A DNA stretch of 64,000 nucleotides from Sphingobacteriaceae bacterium (GTDB taxonomy: Bacteria; Bacteroidota; Bacteroidia; B-17B0; Aurantibacillaceae): NCBI GenBank assembly GCA_016705695.1, contig JADJLA010000001.1:186001-250000 (forward strand), read 5' to 3'. A model generated the notes under the pieces. The model had not been told where the DNA came from, made no database searches, and was given only the letters and a program-made list of their open reading frames with translations. The stretch's first letter is position 1. Each line of letters begins with the position of its first letter. A program made the position numbers and the translations under genes. Positions 8,738 through 17,119 of this stretch are shown piece by piece.

Positions 8738-10075
8738 ATGTTCGATAGTTTAAGTGATAAGTTAGATAGAGCCTTTAAGATATTAAAAGGGCAAGGAAAG
8801 ATTAACGAAATAAACGTTGCCGAAACCCTTAAGGAAGTTCGTAAGGCTTTATTGGATGCCGACGTTAATTACAAAGTAGCAAAAACATTTACCGATACGG
8901 TTAAAGAAAAAGCCATGGGCCAAAATGTGCTCACAGCTGTTTCGCCGGGTCAACTCATGATCAAAATTGCACATGATGAATTAGTGCAATTAATGGGTGG
9001 CGTTAAAGAAGATATTTACTTAGCCGGAAATCCAACCATTATTTTAATGAGTGGTTTACAAGGTTCGGGTAAAACAACATTCACAGGTAAGCTTGCCAAT
9101 TATTTAAAAACAAAAAAAGGAAAAAAACCTTTGATGGTGGCGTGTGACGTTTATCGTCCTGCCGCCATTGATCAATTACACGTGTTAGGCGCGCAAATTG
9201 AAGTAGATGTTTTTAGTAATAAAGAAGAAAAAGATCCGATCAAAATTGCAGAGGCGGCTTTAAAGCAAGCCAAAGAAAATGGCAACTCTGTTGTGTTAAT
9301 AGATACTGCGGGTCGTTTAGCAGTGGATGAAACCATGATGACCGAGATCGCTAATTTGAAAAAAGCGATCAAGCCGAACGAAATTTTATTTGTGGTGGAT
9401 AGTATGACAGGACAAGATGCTGTGAATACTGCCAAAGCATTTAACGATCGCTTGGATTTTAATGGTGTTATCCTTACAAAATTGGATGGTGATACACGCG
9501 GCGGAGCTGCACTTTCAATTAAGAGCATTGTAAATAAACCGATCAAATTTGTTGGTACCGGCGAGAAGATGGACGCACTGGATGTATTTTATCCGGAGCG
9601 TATGGCCGATAGAATTTTGGGAATGGGCGACGTTGTAACTTTAGTTGAACGCGCACAAGAACAATTTAACGAAGAAGAAGCGCGCAAACTTTCCAAAAAA
9701 ATTGCCACAAATAAATTCGACTTCAACGATTTTATTGCCCAATTACAACAGATCAAAAAAATGGGTAACCTAAAGGATCTTGTGGGAATGATACCGGGCG
9801 TTGGAAAAGCAATTAAGGATGTAGATATTAACGACGATGCCTTTAAAGGAATTGAAGCCATCATTTCATCAATGACACCACAAGAAAGATTGAAACCTGA
9901 ATTACTTAACGGAGCACGTAAACAAAGAATTGCAAAAGGTAGCGGACAAGGCATTACCGAAGTAAATAAATTACTAAAGCAGTTTGAAGAAACCCGCAAA
10001 ATGATGCGCATGATGAATGATAAAAATGCCATGGCAAAAATGATGCGCAATATGCCTAAGATGCCGGGGAAATAA
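8738..10075 (+). CDS. ffh: Signal recognition particle protein Ffh (SRP54)
   Basis: Ffh binds 4.5S RNA and hydrophobic signal sequences and delivers ribosomes to FtsY. The 445-aa protein has an N domain (residues 1-~95), a GTPase domain with GLQGSGKTT, CDVYRPAAIDQL, DTAGRLAVDE and TKLDGDTRGG, and a methionine-rich M domain ending in a Met/Lys-rich tail (KMMRMMNDKNAMAKMMRNM). The length is typical. It is followed by a small lipoprotein gene and folD. Confidence 0.98.
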   Translation: MFDSLSDKLDRAFKILKGQGKINEINVAETLKEVRKALLDADVNYKVAKTFTDTVKEKAMGQNVLTAVSPGQLMIKIAHDELVQLMGGVKEDIYLAGNPTIILMSGLQGSGKTTFTGKLANYLKTKKGKKPLMVACDVYRPAAIDQLHVLGAQIEVDVFSNKEEKDPIKIAEAALKQAKENGNSVVLIDTAGRLAVDETMMTEIANLKKAIKPNEILFVVDSMTGQDAVNTAKAFNDRLDFNGVILTKLDGDTRGGAALSIKSIVNKPIKFVGTGEKMDALDVFYPERMADRILGMGDVVTLVERAQEQFNEEEARKLSKKIATNKFDFNDFIAQLQQIKKMGNLKDLVGMIPGVGKAIKDVDINDDAFKGIEAIISSMTPQERLKPELLNGARKQRIAKGSGQGITEVNKLLKQFEETRKMMRMMNDKNAMAKMMRNMPKMPGK

Positions 10076-10102
10076 TTATGAATTATGAGTTATGAATGTT
10101 GA
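10076..10102. repeat. Degenerate heptad repeat (TTATGAA) upstream of small lipoprotein gene
   Basis: Three to four imperfect copies of a 7-bp unit (ATTATGAA, GTTATGAA, TGTTGAATG) fill the short gap after ffh. Because each unit carries an ATG or near-ATG, slippage here could change start spacing. I see no ribosome binding site. Confidence 0.5.
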
Positions 10103-10543
10103 ATGAGCAAAAAGAAATTACATAGTATTTTATATTCATTTCTTGTAATATCATTTTGCATTGTGAACTCTACATGTAAAAAAATAATTCATCACCCCAT
10201 AGATATGTATGGTTTCTGGGCTGGTGAGACACTTAATGATTGTTTTTGTTCTAAGGTTTATATTATAATACCTAAAAGCGGAAAGCATGGTGTTTACGGT
10301 GGTTGGACAAATGCAGATGGATGCACAAATTCATGGAAGGGAACAGTAAGATACAACGATAAGCATTTGTACATAGGTAAAACTAAATTTGAATTTGTTA
10401 GCAAACCTATTAATGTTGTAAAAGGGGACTCAGCATACAATTTTGCAAATCAAAAGTTACCAGTAATCGCGGAGATGGTTCTTTTAACTTCGAAACTACA
10501 TGGTTCAAATACATATAAATTTAAAAAAATAGAACAATACTAA
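10103..10543 (+). CDS. Small putative lipoprotein, function unknown
   Basis: The 146-aa product has a Lys-rich N-terminus, a hydrophobic stretch and a plausible lipobox (IVNSTC, Cys at ~25), so it is likely an outer-membrane lipoprotein. The mature part is Cys- and Gly-rich (GFWAGETLNDCFC, GGWTNADGCTNSWKG) and ends in a basic tail. I recognise no family. Its stop overlaps the ATG of folD by one base (TAATG), so the two are probably translationally coupled although functionally unrelated. It looks like an insertion between ffh and folD. Confidence 0.75.
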   Translation: MSKKKLHSILYSFLVISFCIVNSTCKKIIHHPIDMYGFWAGETLNDCFCSKVYIIIPKSGKHGVYGGWTNADGCTNSWKGTVRYNDKHLYIGKTKFEFVSKPINVVKGDSAYNFANQKLPVIAEMVLLTSKLHGSNTYKFKKIEQY

Positions 10544-11424
10544 TGGAATTAATTGACGGAAAAAAGATCTCATTGCAATTACAAAGCGAAATTGCAGCAG
10601 AAGTAAAAACCATTATTTCCAACGGTGGAAAGCAACCGCATTTAGCAGCAGTACTTGTTGGTAATGATGGTGGCAGCGAAACATACGTGGCAGCAAAAAT
10701 AAAAGCGTGCGAAAATGTGGGATTCAATTCAACCTTGATCCGTCATACCAATGAAATTACAGAGGCTGAACTATTAGCTACTGTACATAAATTAAATGCC
10801 GATAAAGACATTGATGGCTACATTGTTCAAATGCCTTTACCAAAACACATTGATGAACAAAAAATAATTGAAGCGGTTGATCCTGCAAAAGACGTTGATG
10901 GATTTCATCCGGTTAACGTTGGTAAAATGGTGTTGAGTTTACCTTCGTATATAAGCGCAACACCAAATGGAATTGTAGAACTCATTAAACGTTACAAAAT
11001 TGAAACTGCCGGAAAACATTGCGTAGTAATTGGCCGAAGTAATATTGTTGGTTCGCCCATGAGCATTTTAATGGCAAAAAACAATGCCTTTGCCAATTGC
11101 ACCGTTACTATTTGCCATAGCAAAACAAAAGATATTGCCTCTTTTACCAAACAAGCTGATATTGTTATTTGTGCTTTAGGTAAACCCGAATTTTTAACCG
11201 CGGATATGATCAAACAAGGCGCTGTGGTAATTGATGTTGGAACAACACGCGTAGCAAGCACTGAAACTAAAAGTGGTTTTAAATTAAAAGGTGATGTGAA
11301 CTTTGATGCTGTTGCTCCTAAATGTTCGTTCATCACTCCGGTTCCAGGTGGAGTAGGACCAATGACCATTGCTTCGTTATTGAAGAATACGTTGCTGGCT
11401 GCGAAAAAGGAGATCTATAAATAA
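10543..11424 (+). CDS. folD: Bifunctional methylenetetrahydrofolate dehydrogenase/cyclohydrolase FolD
   Basis: FolD interconverts 5,10-methylene-, methenyl- and 10-formyl-tetrahydrofolate, supplying one-carbon units for purines and formyl-Met. The 293-aa protein shows the catalytic region YVAAKIKACENVGF, the signature DVDGFHPVN, the NADP-binding VVIGRSNIVGSPM and the C-terminal TPVPGGVGPMTIASLL. Length is normal. It uses the same folate pool as thyA, 6 kb upstream. Confidence 0.97.
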   Translation: MELIDGKKISLQLQSEIAAEVKTIISNGGKQPHLAAVLVGNDGGSETYVAAKIKACENVGFNSTLIRHTNEITEAELLATVHKLNADKDIDGYIVQMPLPKHIDEQKIIEAVDPAKDVDGFHPVNVGKMVLSLPSYISATPNGIVELIKRYKIETAGKHCVVIGRSNIVGSPMSILMAKNNAFANCTVTICHSKTKDIASFTKQADIVICALGKPEFLTADMIKQGAVVIDVGTTRVASTETKSGFKLKGDVNFDAVAPKCSFITPVPGGVGPMTIASLLKNTLLAAKKEIYK

Positions 11425-11452
11425 TTTATCAGAAATTTTTCGTGTTCAATAC

Positions 11453-11617
11453 GGCTCCGTAGGAGCTAACTATCATTAGAAAAACGTATTTATATTAATA
11501 GAGCTCCGTAGGAGCGACCTATTCATCGTAAATCATTAATTAATAGAATAGGCCACCCCTACGGGGTTCAATAGACCCTTGAATTATATCCTAATAATAG
11601 TTGACTCCTACGGAGCC
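11453..11617. repeat. Nested palindromic intergenic repeat (GGCTCCGTAGGAG family)
   Basis: An outer inverted repeat pairs 11453-11479 with 11591-11617 (GGCTCCGTAGGAG / CTCCTACGGAGCC at the ends, extended by CTAACTAT/ATAGTTGA). An inner one pairs 11506-11524 with 11546-11564 (CCGTAGGAGCGACCTATTC against its near-complement). No ORF is present. Palindromes with this CTCCGTAGGAG core are a style I associate with Bacteroidota intergenic repeats; the function is unknown. Confidence 0.75.
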
Positions 11618-11651
11618 AAAAAATTCTGGCGGCCTTCGAAAGAATAGCTAT

Positions 11652-11820
11652 CGCATCCCTCACGCGGATGAAAAAAAGAGCAACTGTCTCTTTTTACCGT
11701 CCCGCGTGAGGGATTGTAGCGGAAATCCTTTTTGCGTTTTTCACGCAAAAAGATTGGAGCGGAAAGCCCGACCCCGAGCTAAGACGATGTTCGAAATGAT
11801 GCGAGGGGGCACGCCCAAAT
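11652..11820. repeat. Structured intergenic element with repeated GATTGnAGCGGAAAnCC motif
   Basis: Together with the preceding palindromes this fills the 402-bp gene-free gap after folD. It contains a 13-bp stem (11655-11667 with 11702-11714) enclosing a second stem (AAAAAGAG/CTCTTTTT), then a hairpin 11728-11736 with 11744-11752. The second hairpin is flanked on both sides by near-identical copies of GATTGkAGCGGAAAkCC (about 11712 and 11752). The short ORF across this block has no protein-like features. It is a candidate structured RNA or a repeat element. Confidence 0.6.
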
Positions 11821-11826
11821 AAAAAA

Positions 11827-12672
11827 TTAAGATTTCTTTTTCTTGATAAAGAGAATGTAAAACACATTCCTCGCGATCTCTAACAGTAAAGAGTTCACAG
11901 TAGCCGTGATCACAAAAAAGTATGACATGTTATAACGTTTGTCGCGGTATAAAGCCAAGGCGTACTCACGGAATAATTTAGCTTGCGAAAATTTTAATTC
12001 CTTTTTACTGGTAGATTGGTTTGATAAACGAAATTTTCCTAAAGGCTCAGGAATAACATAGCCGTTTCCGTAAAGCATTAATTCAAACTTCAGGTCAAGA
12101 TCGGTTGTCCAAGTATTTCCATTTCTGAATTTTGGTTCCGGAATTTTATCGTAGGTTTCTTTGCGCCACACCGATCCGTTTGGTTCGCCAATGGTATTTG
12201 AGCCATATAAAAAGTTCGAACGAATTCCCCATTTGCCGGAGATCTTTCCTCCACCAAAAATAAATTTTTTGGTAAACACGGTTTTGCTTTGCTCGTCGAT
12301 AATTTGAATGAAGGTGTTCACGAGCACTACATCTTTATTTTCCGGAGCTTCTAAAATGTTTACCGCTTTTTCAATGCAGGTTGGTTCCATACCATCATCG
12401 GCGCCCAAAAACGACATATACTTTCCGGTAGCATAGGTAAAACATTTTTTAAAATTAGCCAGAAGCCCAATGTTGGTTTCGTTAGAATAGATCTTGATGC
12501 GTGGATCATTATATTTTCTGATAAGCTCCACAGTTTTATCCGTAGAACAATTATCAGAAAAAAGAATTTCTATATTCTTGTGAGTTTGCGCAAGGCAGCA
12601 TTGAACTGTCTCGTCAATAAATTGTTCGCCGTTGTAAACAGGAATGCAAATGCTTACTAAAGGCTGTTCCAT
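11827..12672 (-). CDS. Family 2 glycosyltransferase
   Basis: The 281-aa protein has a GT-A fold N-terminus (VSICIPVYNGEQFIDETV, FSDNCSTDKT) and a metal/nucleotide region ending in GADDG near residue 98. The C-terminal ~30 residues are hydrophobic and end in KKKKS, which suggests membrane association. It is the last gene of the CDP-sugar operon and probably transfers a sugar, possibly the one made by this operon, to a glycan acceptor. Donor and acceptor cannot be read from sequence. Confidence 0.88.
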   Translation of the reverse strand: MEQPLVSICIPVYNGEQFIDETVQCCLAQTHKNIEILFSDNCSTDKTVELIRKYNDPRIKIYSNETNIGLLANFKKCFTYATGKYMSFLGADDGMEPTCIEKAVNILEAPENKDVVLVNTFIQIIDEQSKTVFTKKFIFGGGKISGKWGIRSNFLYGSNTIGEPNGSVWRKETYDKIPEPKFRNGNTWTTDLDLKFELMLYGNGYVIPEPLGKFRLSNQSTSKKELKFSQAKLFREYALALYRDKRYNMSYFFVITATVNSLLLEIARNVFYILFIKKKKS

Positions 12673-12678
12673 TTGAAA

Positions 12679-13407
12679 TTACTTCACACGTTTTAAATAA
12701 CCATCAGGGGCAACACTGATCAATAATTTATTGTCAATTTGCTTGTCGATCACAAAATTTGGATGGCTTTTCAAATATTCAAATACCGCAGTTTTTGGAT
12801 TGTTACCTACATCCCAAGGGCGATCGTACATTCCTTTTGGAAGATCTTCAACAATAGTGTCAAACACAACGCAGTATGAACCTACTGTTGTAAAATTAGC
12901 GTACATCTGTAATTCAGATAATACGTGATCGTGTGTGTGATTTGAATCTAAAAGAACCATTACAGTTTTTTTACCTGCAACATGTTTTGCAACTTCTGCA
13001 ACTATTGCAGGGTCGATAGCAGAACCCTGGATCATTTTAATGCGTTTTGCCATTGGATGCGCTTCAATTTCCCTACGGTTATGTTCGCGTATGTCAATGT
13101 CAACTCCTAATACTTCACCTTTACCTATCAATTCCATGATGGAAGCATAAAATATCAATGATCCACCATGAGCGATCCCTGTTTCTACAATAAGATCCGG
13201 CTTCAATTCCCAAAGCAATTCTTGCATCGCTATCATATCCTGCGGATATTGAATGATAGGGCGTCCCATCCACGTAAAGTTGTATGAGTAACGATCTCTA
13301 TTTGAAATATTATTGAATTGCGCCGCAGCGTCTTTTAATTCTTTATTAGTGCCAAAGCTTTTTACTAATTCTTCGCGCTCTTTTTTAAATTGTTCTACCG
13401 GATTCAT
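12679..13407 (-). CDS. CmcI-like SAM-dependent methyltransferase (cephalosporin hydroxylase family)
   Basis: The 242-aa protein matches the CmcI/rhamnosyl O-methyltransferase family: the core PDLIVETGIAHGGSLIFYAS (motif I), VLGVDIDIREHN, IKMIQGSAID and VLLDSNHTHDHVLSEL with the conserved metal-binding Asp and His. These enzymes O-methylate sugars or related hydroxyl groups. Its start overlaps the end of the upstream reductase gene by 23 bp. In context it likely O-methylates the sugar or the glycan. Confidence 0.85.
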   Translation of the reverse strand: MNPVEQFKKEREELVKSFGTNKELKDAAAQFNNISNRDRYSYNFTWMGRPIIQYPQDMIAMQELLWELKPDLIVETGIAHGGSLIFYASIMELIGKGEVLGVDIDIREHNRREIEAHPMAKRIKMIQGSAIDPAIVAEVAKHVAGKKTVMVLLDSNHTHDHVLSELQMYANFTTVGSYCVVFDTIVEDLPKGMYDRPWDVGNNPKTAVFEYLKSHPNFVIDKQIDNKLLISVAPDGYLKRVK

Positions 13408-14251
13408 CTTTAATTATGTTTAGTTGTTTTGTATTATCTCCCCAAAACTTCATTGGTTCGTAATCGGGGTAGGGATAAAATCCCAAATTTAAATTTATGT
13501 GTTTATTATGTTCTTTTAAATAATTCTCTACTAATTCTTTTATGCTAATGGGGTTATTGCTGCTGCAATTAATAATACCCTCCACTTTTTGTTGCATTGC
13601 GAATATAACAATATTTTCCGAAATGGTTGTAACGTCCAAATAATCACGCATTTGGTCTCCCTTACTCATATTGAACGTTGGCTCATTTGCAGCTAGAGCC
13701 TTTTGTAAAAGAGGTATGATCGACTTCTCACTTTGGCCTGTTCCGTACATATAAAACAAGCGCACCCATTTAAAGTTGAAGGGCGTTTTGTTTTTTAAAG
13801 CTTCTAATTCTAAGCGCAATTTATTTTTAGCAATGGGGTAGGCAATGCTTGGTTCGCTGGGCATATCTTCGCGCAAACAACCTTCGCGCATGCCGTATTC
13901 CAAGCAGGTTCCAATTACGGTAAGATCTTTTAATCCGTTTGAGATCAAATTTTCTAAGAAATTTTTTTGCGCCGGAAGTTCTTTGGTAATATGCTCTTCG
14001 CTTTTAAAATTGGCTAAATGTCCCCACCCTAAATGGATCATTTTATCAGGGGAATTGAATTTTTTGAAGAGATCTCCTGAATTTGTATCATACATATCGT
14101 ACTCCACAAATTGCACTTTATCAAACCAATCTTTTTCTTTGGCTCGCGCCAAATCATTAGACGTGGCAATTACAGTTACGCCGCGTTTGAGTAATTGTTG
14201 AACAACGTAATTACCAATAAACCCATTAGCGCCTGTAACTAAGACTTTCAT
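13385..14251 (-). CDS. NAD(P)-dependent epimerase/dehydratase (SDR), probable NDP-sugar 4-ketoreductase
   Basis: The 288-aa extended SDR has the nucleotide-binding motif VTGANGFIGNYVVQ at the N-terminus and an active-site region around SEPSIAYPIAKNKL (YxxxK). It follows the C-methyltransferase with no gap. In NDP-sugar pathways such an enzyme usually reduces the 4-keto group in the last step, which would fit here. The specific stereochemistry is not readable. Confidence 0.85.
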   Translation of the reverse strand: MKVLVTGANGFIGNYVVQQLLKRGVTVIATSNDLARAKEKDWFDKVQFVEYDMYDTNSGDLFKKFNSPDKMIHLGWGHLANFKSEEHITKELPAQKNFLENLISNGLKDLTVIGTCLEYGMREGCLREDMPSEPSIAYPIAKNKLRLELEALKNKTPFNFKWVRLFYMYGTGQSEKSIIPLLQKALAANEPTFNMSKGDQMRDYLDVTTISENIVIFAMQQKVEGIINCSSNNPISIKELVENYLKEHNKHINLNLGFYPYPDYEPMKFWGDNTKQLNIIKDESGRTI

Positions 14252-15478
14252 TTAGAGAATTTGCAATTTTGGAATTGGCACTACAAATTTGCAGCCCCAT
14301 GCATTCACATAATCCAATTGTTTTACAATTTCATCCTTAATATTCCAAGGAAGAATGATAATGAAATCGGGTTTATCTTTTTTAATGCGATCTTCTTGCA
14401 CAATAGGAATATGACTTGCGGGCATGAATTTATTTTGCTTGGCAGGATTTGCATCCACCGCAAAACTGATCATGTCATTTTTAATACCGCAATAATTTAG
14501 CAAGGTATTTCCCTTGGCGGCAGCGCCATACGCCGCTACTTTTTTACCGGCGCGTTTTTGTTTTAATAAAAATTCTAAAAGATCATTTTTAACGGTCTCC
14601 ACTTTTACCTGAAAATTTTTGTAGTACTCAATATTCAGCATGCCAGCATCTTTTTCTTTTTGCAACATGGCCGCCACATTTGGTCCAATTGGTTTTGAAC
14701 TATCTTCTTTATGTTTTGCAAAAATACGAAGAGATCCGCCGTGTGTTGGAACTTCTTCTACATCAAACATCACTAAACCTTGTGCTTCAAATATTTTGCT
14801 TACTGTAGTAAATGATAAATAAGAAAAATGCTCATGGTAAATAGTATCAAATTGGTTATTGAGTACCAACTGATATAAGTGAGGAAATTCCATGGTAACA
14901 ACGCCTCCTTCTTTTACAAGAACTTTCATTCCACCAACAAAATCATTGATATCAGGAACGTGCGCTAAAACGTTATTTCCTAATAAGAGGTCAGTCTTTT
15001 TACCTTCACCTGCTAATTTTGTAGCTAAACGCACACCAAAAAAATCTACTACCGATGGAATTCCTTTTTTAATGGCAACGGCCGCTGTGTTTGCTGTGGG
15101 CTCAATACCAAGTACCGGTACATTTTTTTCTTTAAAATACTGCAATAAATAACCGTCGTTAGAAGCAACTTCAGTTACTAAGGATTTCTCGTTATAACCA
15201 AAACGCGCGATCATCATTTCGGTATATTTTTTACTGTGCGCTAACCAGCTTGTAGAAAAGGATGAGAAGTAGGCGTAATCGGCATTAAAAATATCTTCTG
15301 ATTTTTTGTATTCATCTACTTGTACTAAAAAGCATTTTTCGCACGCCATTACTTTTAATGGATAAAATACTTCCGGCTCATTTAATTGCTCGGCAGTTAA
15401 GTAGGAGTTAGACGCGGGACTATTTACCAGGTCGGCAAATTCAGTTTCAACTTTATGTTTACAAAAACGACATTCCAT
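14252..15478 (-). CDS. NDP-sugar C-methyltransferase (TylC3-like, zinc-containing)
   Basis: The protein has 408 aa from the ATG at 15478. I chose this start because it begins MECRFC and sits one base after the upstream stop. It has an N-terminal zinc-binding segment (CRFC, CEKC), a central SAM-binding domain (EVASNDGYLLQYF, GIEPTANTA, NNVLAHVPDINDFV, the YHEHFSYLS motif containing the catalytic Tyr/His region) and a C-terminal domain (VAAYGAAAKGNTLLNYCG). Relatives methylate C3 of 4-keto-6-deoxy sugars, as in mycarose and related branched sugars. Confidence 0.9.
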   Translation of the reverse strand: MECRFCKHKVETEFADLVNSPASNSYLTAEQLNEPEVFYPLKVMACEKCFLVQVDEYKKSEDIFNADYAYFSSFSTSWLAHSKKYTEMMIARFGYNEKSLVTEVASNDGYLLQYFKEKNVPVLGIEPTANTAAVAIKKGIPSVVDFFGVRLATKLAGEGKKTDLLLGNNVLAHVPDINDFVGGMKVLVKEGGVVTMEFPHLYQLVLNNQFDTIYHEHFSYLSFTTVSKIFEAQGLVMFDVEEVPTHGGSLRIFAKHKEDSSKPIGPNVAAMLQKEKDAGMLNIEYYKNFQVKVETVKNDLLEFLLKQKRAGKKVAAYGAAAKGNTLLNYCGIKNDMISFAVDANPAKQNKFMPASHIPIVQEDRIKKDKPDFIIILPWNIKDEIVKQLDYVNAWGCKFVVPIPKLQIL

Positions 15479-15479
15479 A

Positions 15480-16025
15480 TTACATTCCTTTAAAGGTATT
15501 ATCAATTAAATTGTACGACTTATCTTTTTCTGAGATCATCACCGGTGGTAACGACCATTTTATATTTAACGCAGGATCATCAAAACGCAAACCTCTATCC
15601 GCATCAGGGGTGTAGTATTCGGTATGATGATAGATCAGTTCCGAATCATCTTCCAGAGCTTGAAAGCCATGAGCAAAATCCTCGGGTACATAGATCATTT
15701 TTTTATTTTCAGCAGAAAGTTCAACGGTAAAATGTTGCAAAAATGTTGGAGAATATTTTCGAAGATCAACGATCACGTCCAAAACAGCACCACGCACACA
15801 ACGGATCAATTTTATTTCCTGGTAGGGAGGAATTTGATAATGCATTCCGCGAATAGTGCCTTTATTTCTATTCCACGAATGATTCATTTGAACAAATTCT
15901 TTTTTATGACCAATTTGTTGGAATTCTTTTTTGCAGAAGGTGCGCGCAAAACCTCCCCTTGCATCTGTGAGAGGATTCAAAGAAATAACGTAAGCGCCTT
16001 TTAATTTTGTTTCTTCAAATATCAT
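15480..16025 (-). CDS. dTDP-4-dehydrorhamnose 3,5-epimerase family protein
   Basis: The protein has 181 aa from the ATG at 16025, which overlaps the upstream TGA as ATGA. It is an RmlC-type cupin with the catalytic His region (HSWNRNKGTIRGMHYQ) and the second His in EDFAHGFQALEDDSEL. In an operon with CDP-glucose enzymes it probably epimerises C3 and/or C5 of the CDP-4-keto-6-deoxy sugar rather than acting in dTDP-rhamnose synthesis, since rmlA, rmlB and rmlD are absent here. Confidence 0.9.
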   Translation of the reverse strand: MIFEETKLKGAYVISLNPLTDARGGFARTFCKKEFQQIGHKKEFVQMNHSWNRNKGTIRGMHYQIPPYQEIKLIRCVRGAVLDVIVDLRKYSPTFLQHFTVELSAENKKMIYVPEDFAHGFQALEDDSELIYHHTEYYTPDADRGLRFDDPALNIKWSLPPVMISEKDKSYNLIDNTFKGM

Positions 16026-17119
16026 TTTGCCCAAACGTAATTTAGTTCTTTTGCCTTTGTAACATAATCTCTTAGGTCAGCTTCAGTATTCAATTCTTTT
16101 TTCTCGTAATAATTTTTGTACCAAAGTATAGTATACTCAATTGCTTTTTCGGTATTCCAAACCGGATACCAGTGCAATTTTGAATTTGACTTAGTGCAAT
16201 CCAAGCGTAATAATTTAGCTTCGTGAGGAAGATTTTTTTGCGGAGGCGTTTCAAATAAAATATGTGTCCAAATATGTACTGCGCGATCTAATACTTCTTG
16301 TACTGAAAGTGTTTCGTTATTGGCAGGACCAAAATTCCAACCATCAGCAACAGAAACATCGCCTTGTAATATTTTTTGTCCTAATACCAAATATCCCGAA
16401 ACAGGCTCTAATACATGTTGCCATGGACGAGTTGCTTTTGGATTACGTATTTCAGTGGTTTCTCCTTTTGCTGCAGCTTTTACAACATCAGGAATTAAAC
16501 GGTCAACACTCCAATCGCCACCTCCAATAACATTTCCTGCACGACCGCTAGCTAAAATAAAATTATGTTTTTTTCCGAATTCATTTACGGCAAAGAACGA
16601 ACGACGATAAGAGCTCGTTAATAATTCGGCACATCCTTTAGAAGCACTGTATGGATCATAACCACCCATGCGATCGGTTTCGTTGTATGGGCGATCATCT
16701 TCAAAATTTTCGTAACATTTATCACTGGTAACAATTACGCAGCCTTTTGTGTTTGAATTTTCTTTGCAGGCTTCAATTACATTGGCAGTTCCAATTACAT
16801 TTGTTTGAAAGGTTTCAATGGCATGCTTGTACGAATAGCGAACAAGTGATTGTGCCGCTAAATGAAAAACAACATCAGGTTTGTGTTTTGCAATTGTTTT
16901 TTTCAAAAGTTCAAGATCGTTCACATCACCCATGATGTGTTCGTACTTGGCATTTATTAATTTAAAATGACTTGGTTCGCTTGGAATATCTTTTGAATAG
17001 CCAATAACGTTTGCGCCCATTTTTGTGAGCCAATAAGCCATCCAAGAGCCTTTAAAACCGGTATTACCGGTAAGCAGAACAGTTTTGTTGTTGTATATTC
17101 CTCCAAAAAGGTTTACCAT
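16022..17119 (-). CDS. rfbG: CDP-glucose 4,6-dehydratase
   Basis: RfbG converts CDP-glucose to CDP-4-keto-6-deoxyglucose. The protein has 365 aa if started at 17119 (MVNLFGGIYNNKTVLLTG), which matches the family length; a longer ORF runs upstream into rfbF. Motifs are the NAD-binding TGNTGFKGSW, VFHLAAQSLVRYSY, the YDPYSASKGCAELL catalytic Tyr-Lys, and RAGNVIGGGDWS. Its start overlaps the end of rfbF by 7 bp, so the two are coupled. Confidence 0.95.
   Translation of the reverse strand: MVNLFGGIYNNKTVLLTGNTGFKGSWMAYWLTKMGANVIGYSKDIPSEPSHFKLINAKYEHIMGDVNDLELLKKTIAKHKPDVVFHLAAQSLVRYSYKHAIETFQTNVIGTANVIEACKENSNTKGCVIVTSDKCYENFEDDRPYNETDRMGGYDPYSASKGCAELLTSSYRRSFFAVNEFGKKHNFILASGRAGNVIGGGDWSVDRLIPDVVKAAAKGETTEIRNPKATRPWQHVLEPVSGYLVLGQKILQGDVSVADGWNFGPANNETLSVQEVLDRAVHIWTHILFETPPQKNLPHEAKLLRLDCTKSNSKLHWYPVWNTEKAIEYTILWYKNYYEKKELNTEADLRDYVTKAKELNYVWAK

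Noticed and set aside
11601..11822. Short ORF in the palindromic block after folD as a protein gene
   Set aside because: The 73 codons cross three hairpins and show no signal peptide, domain or plausible composition; the sequence is better explained by repeats.
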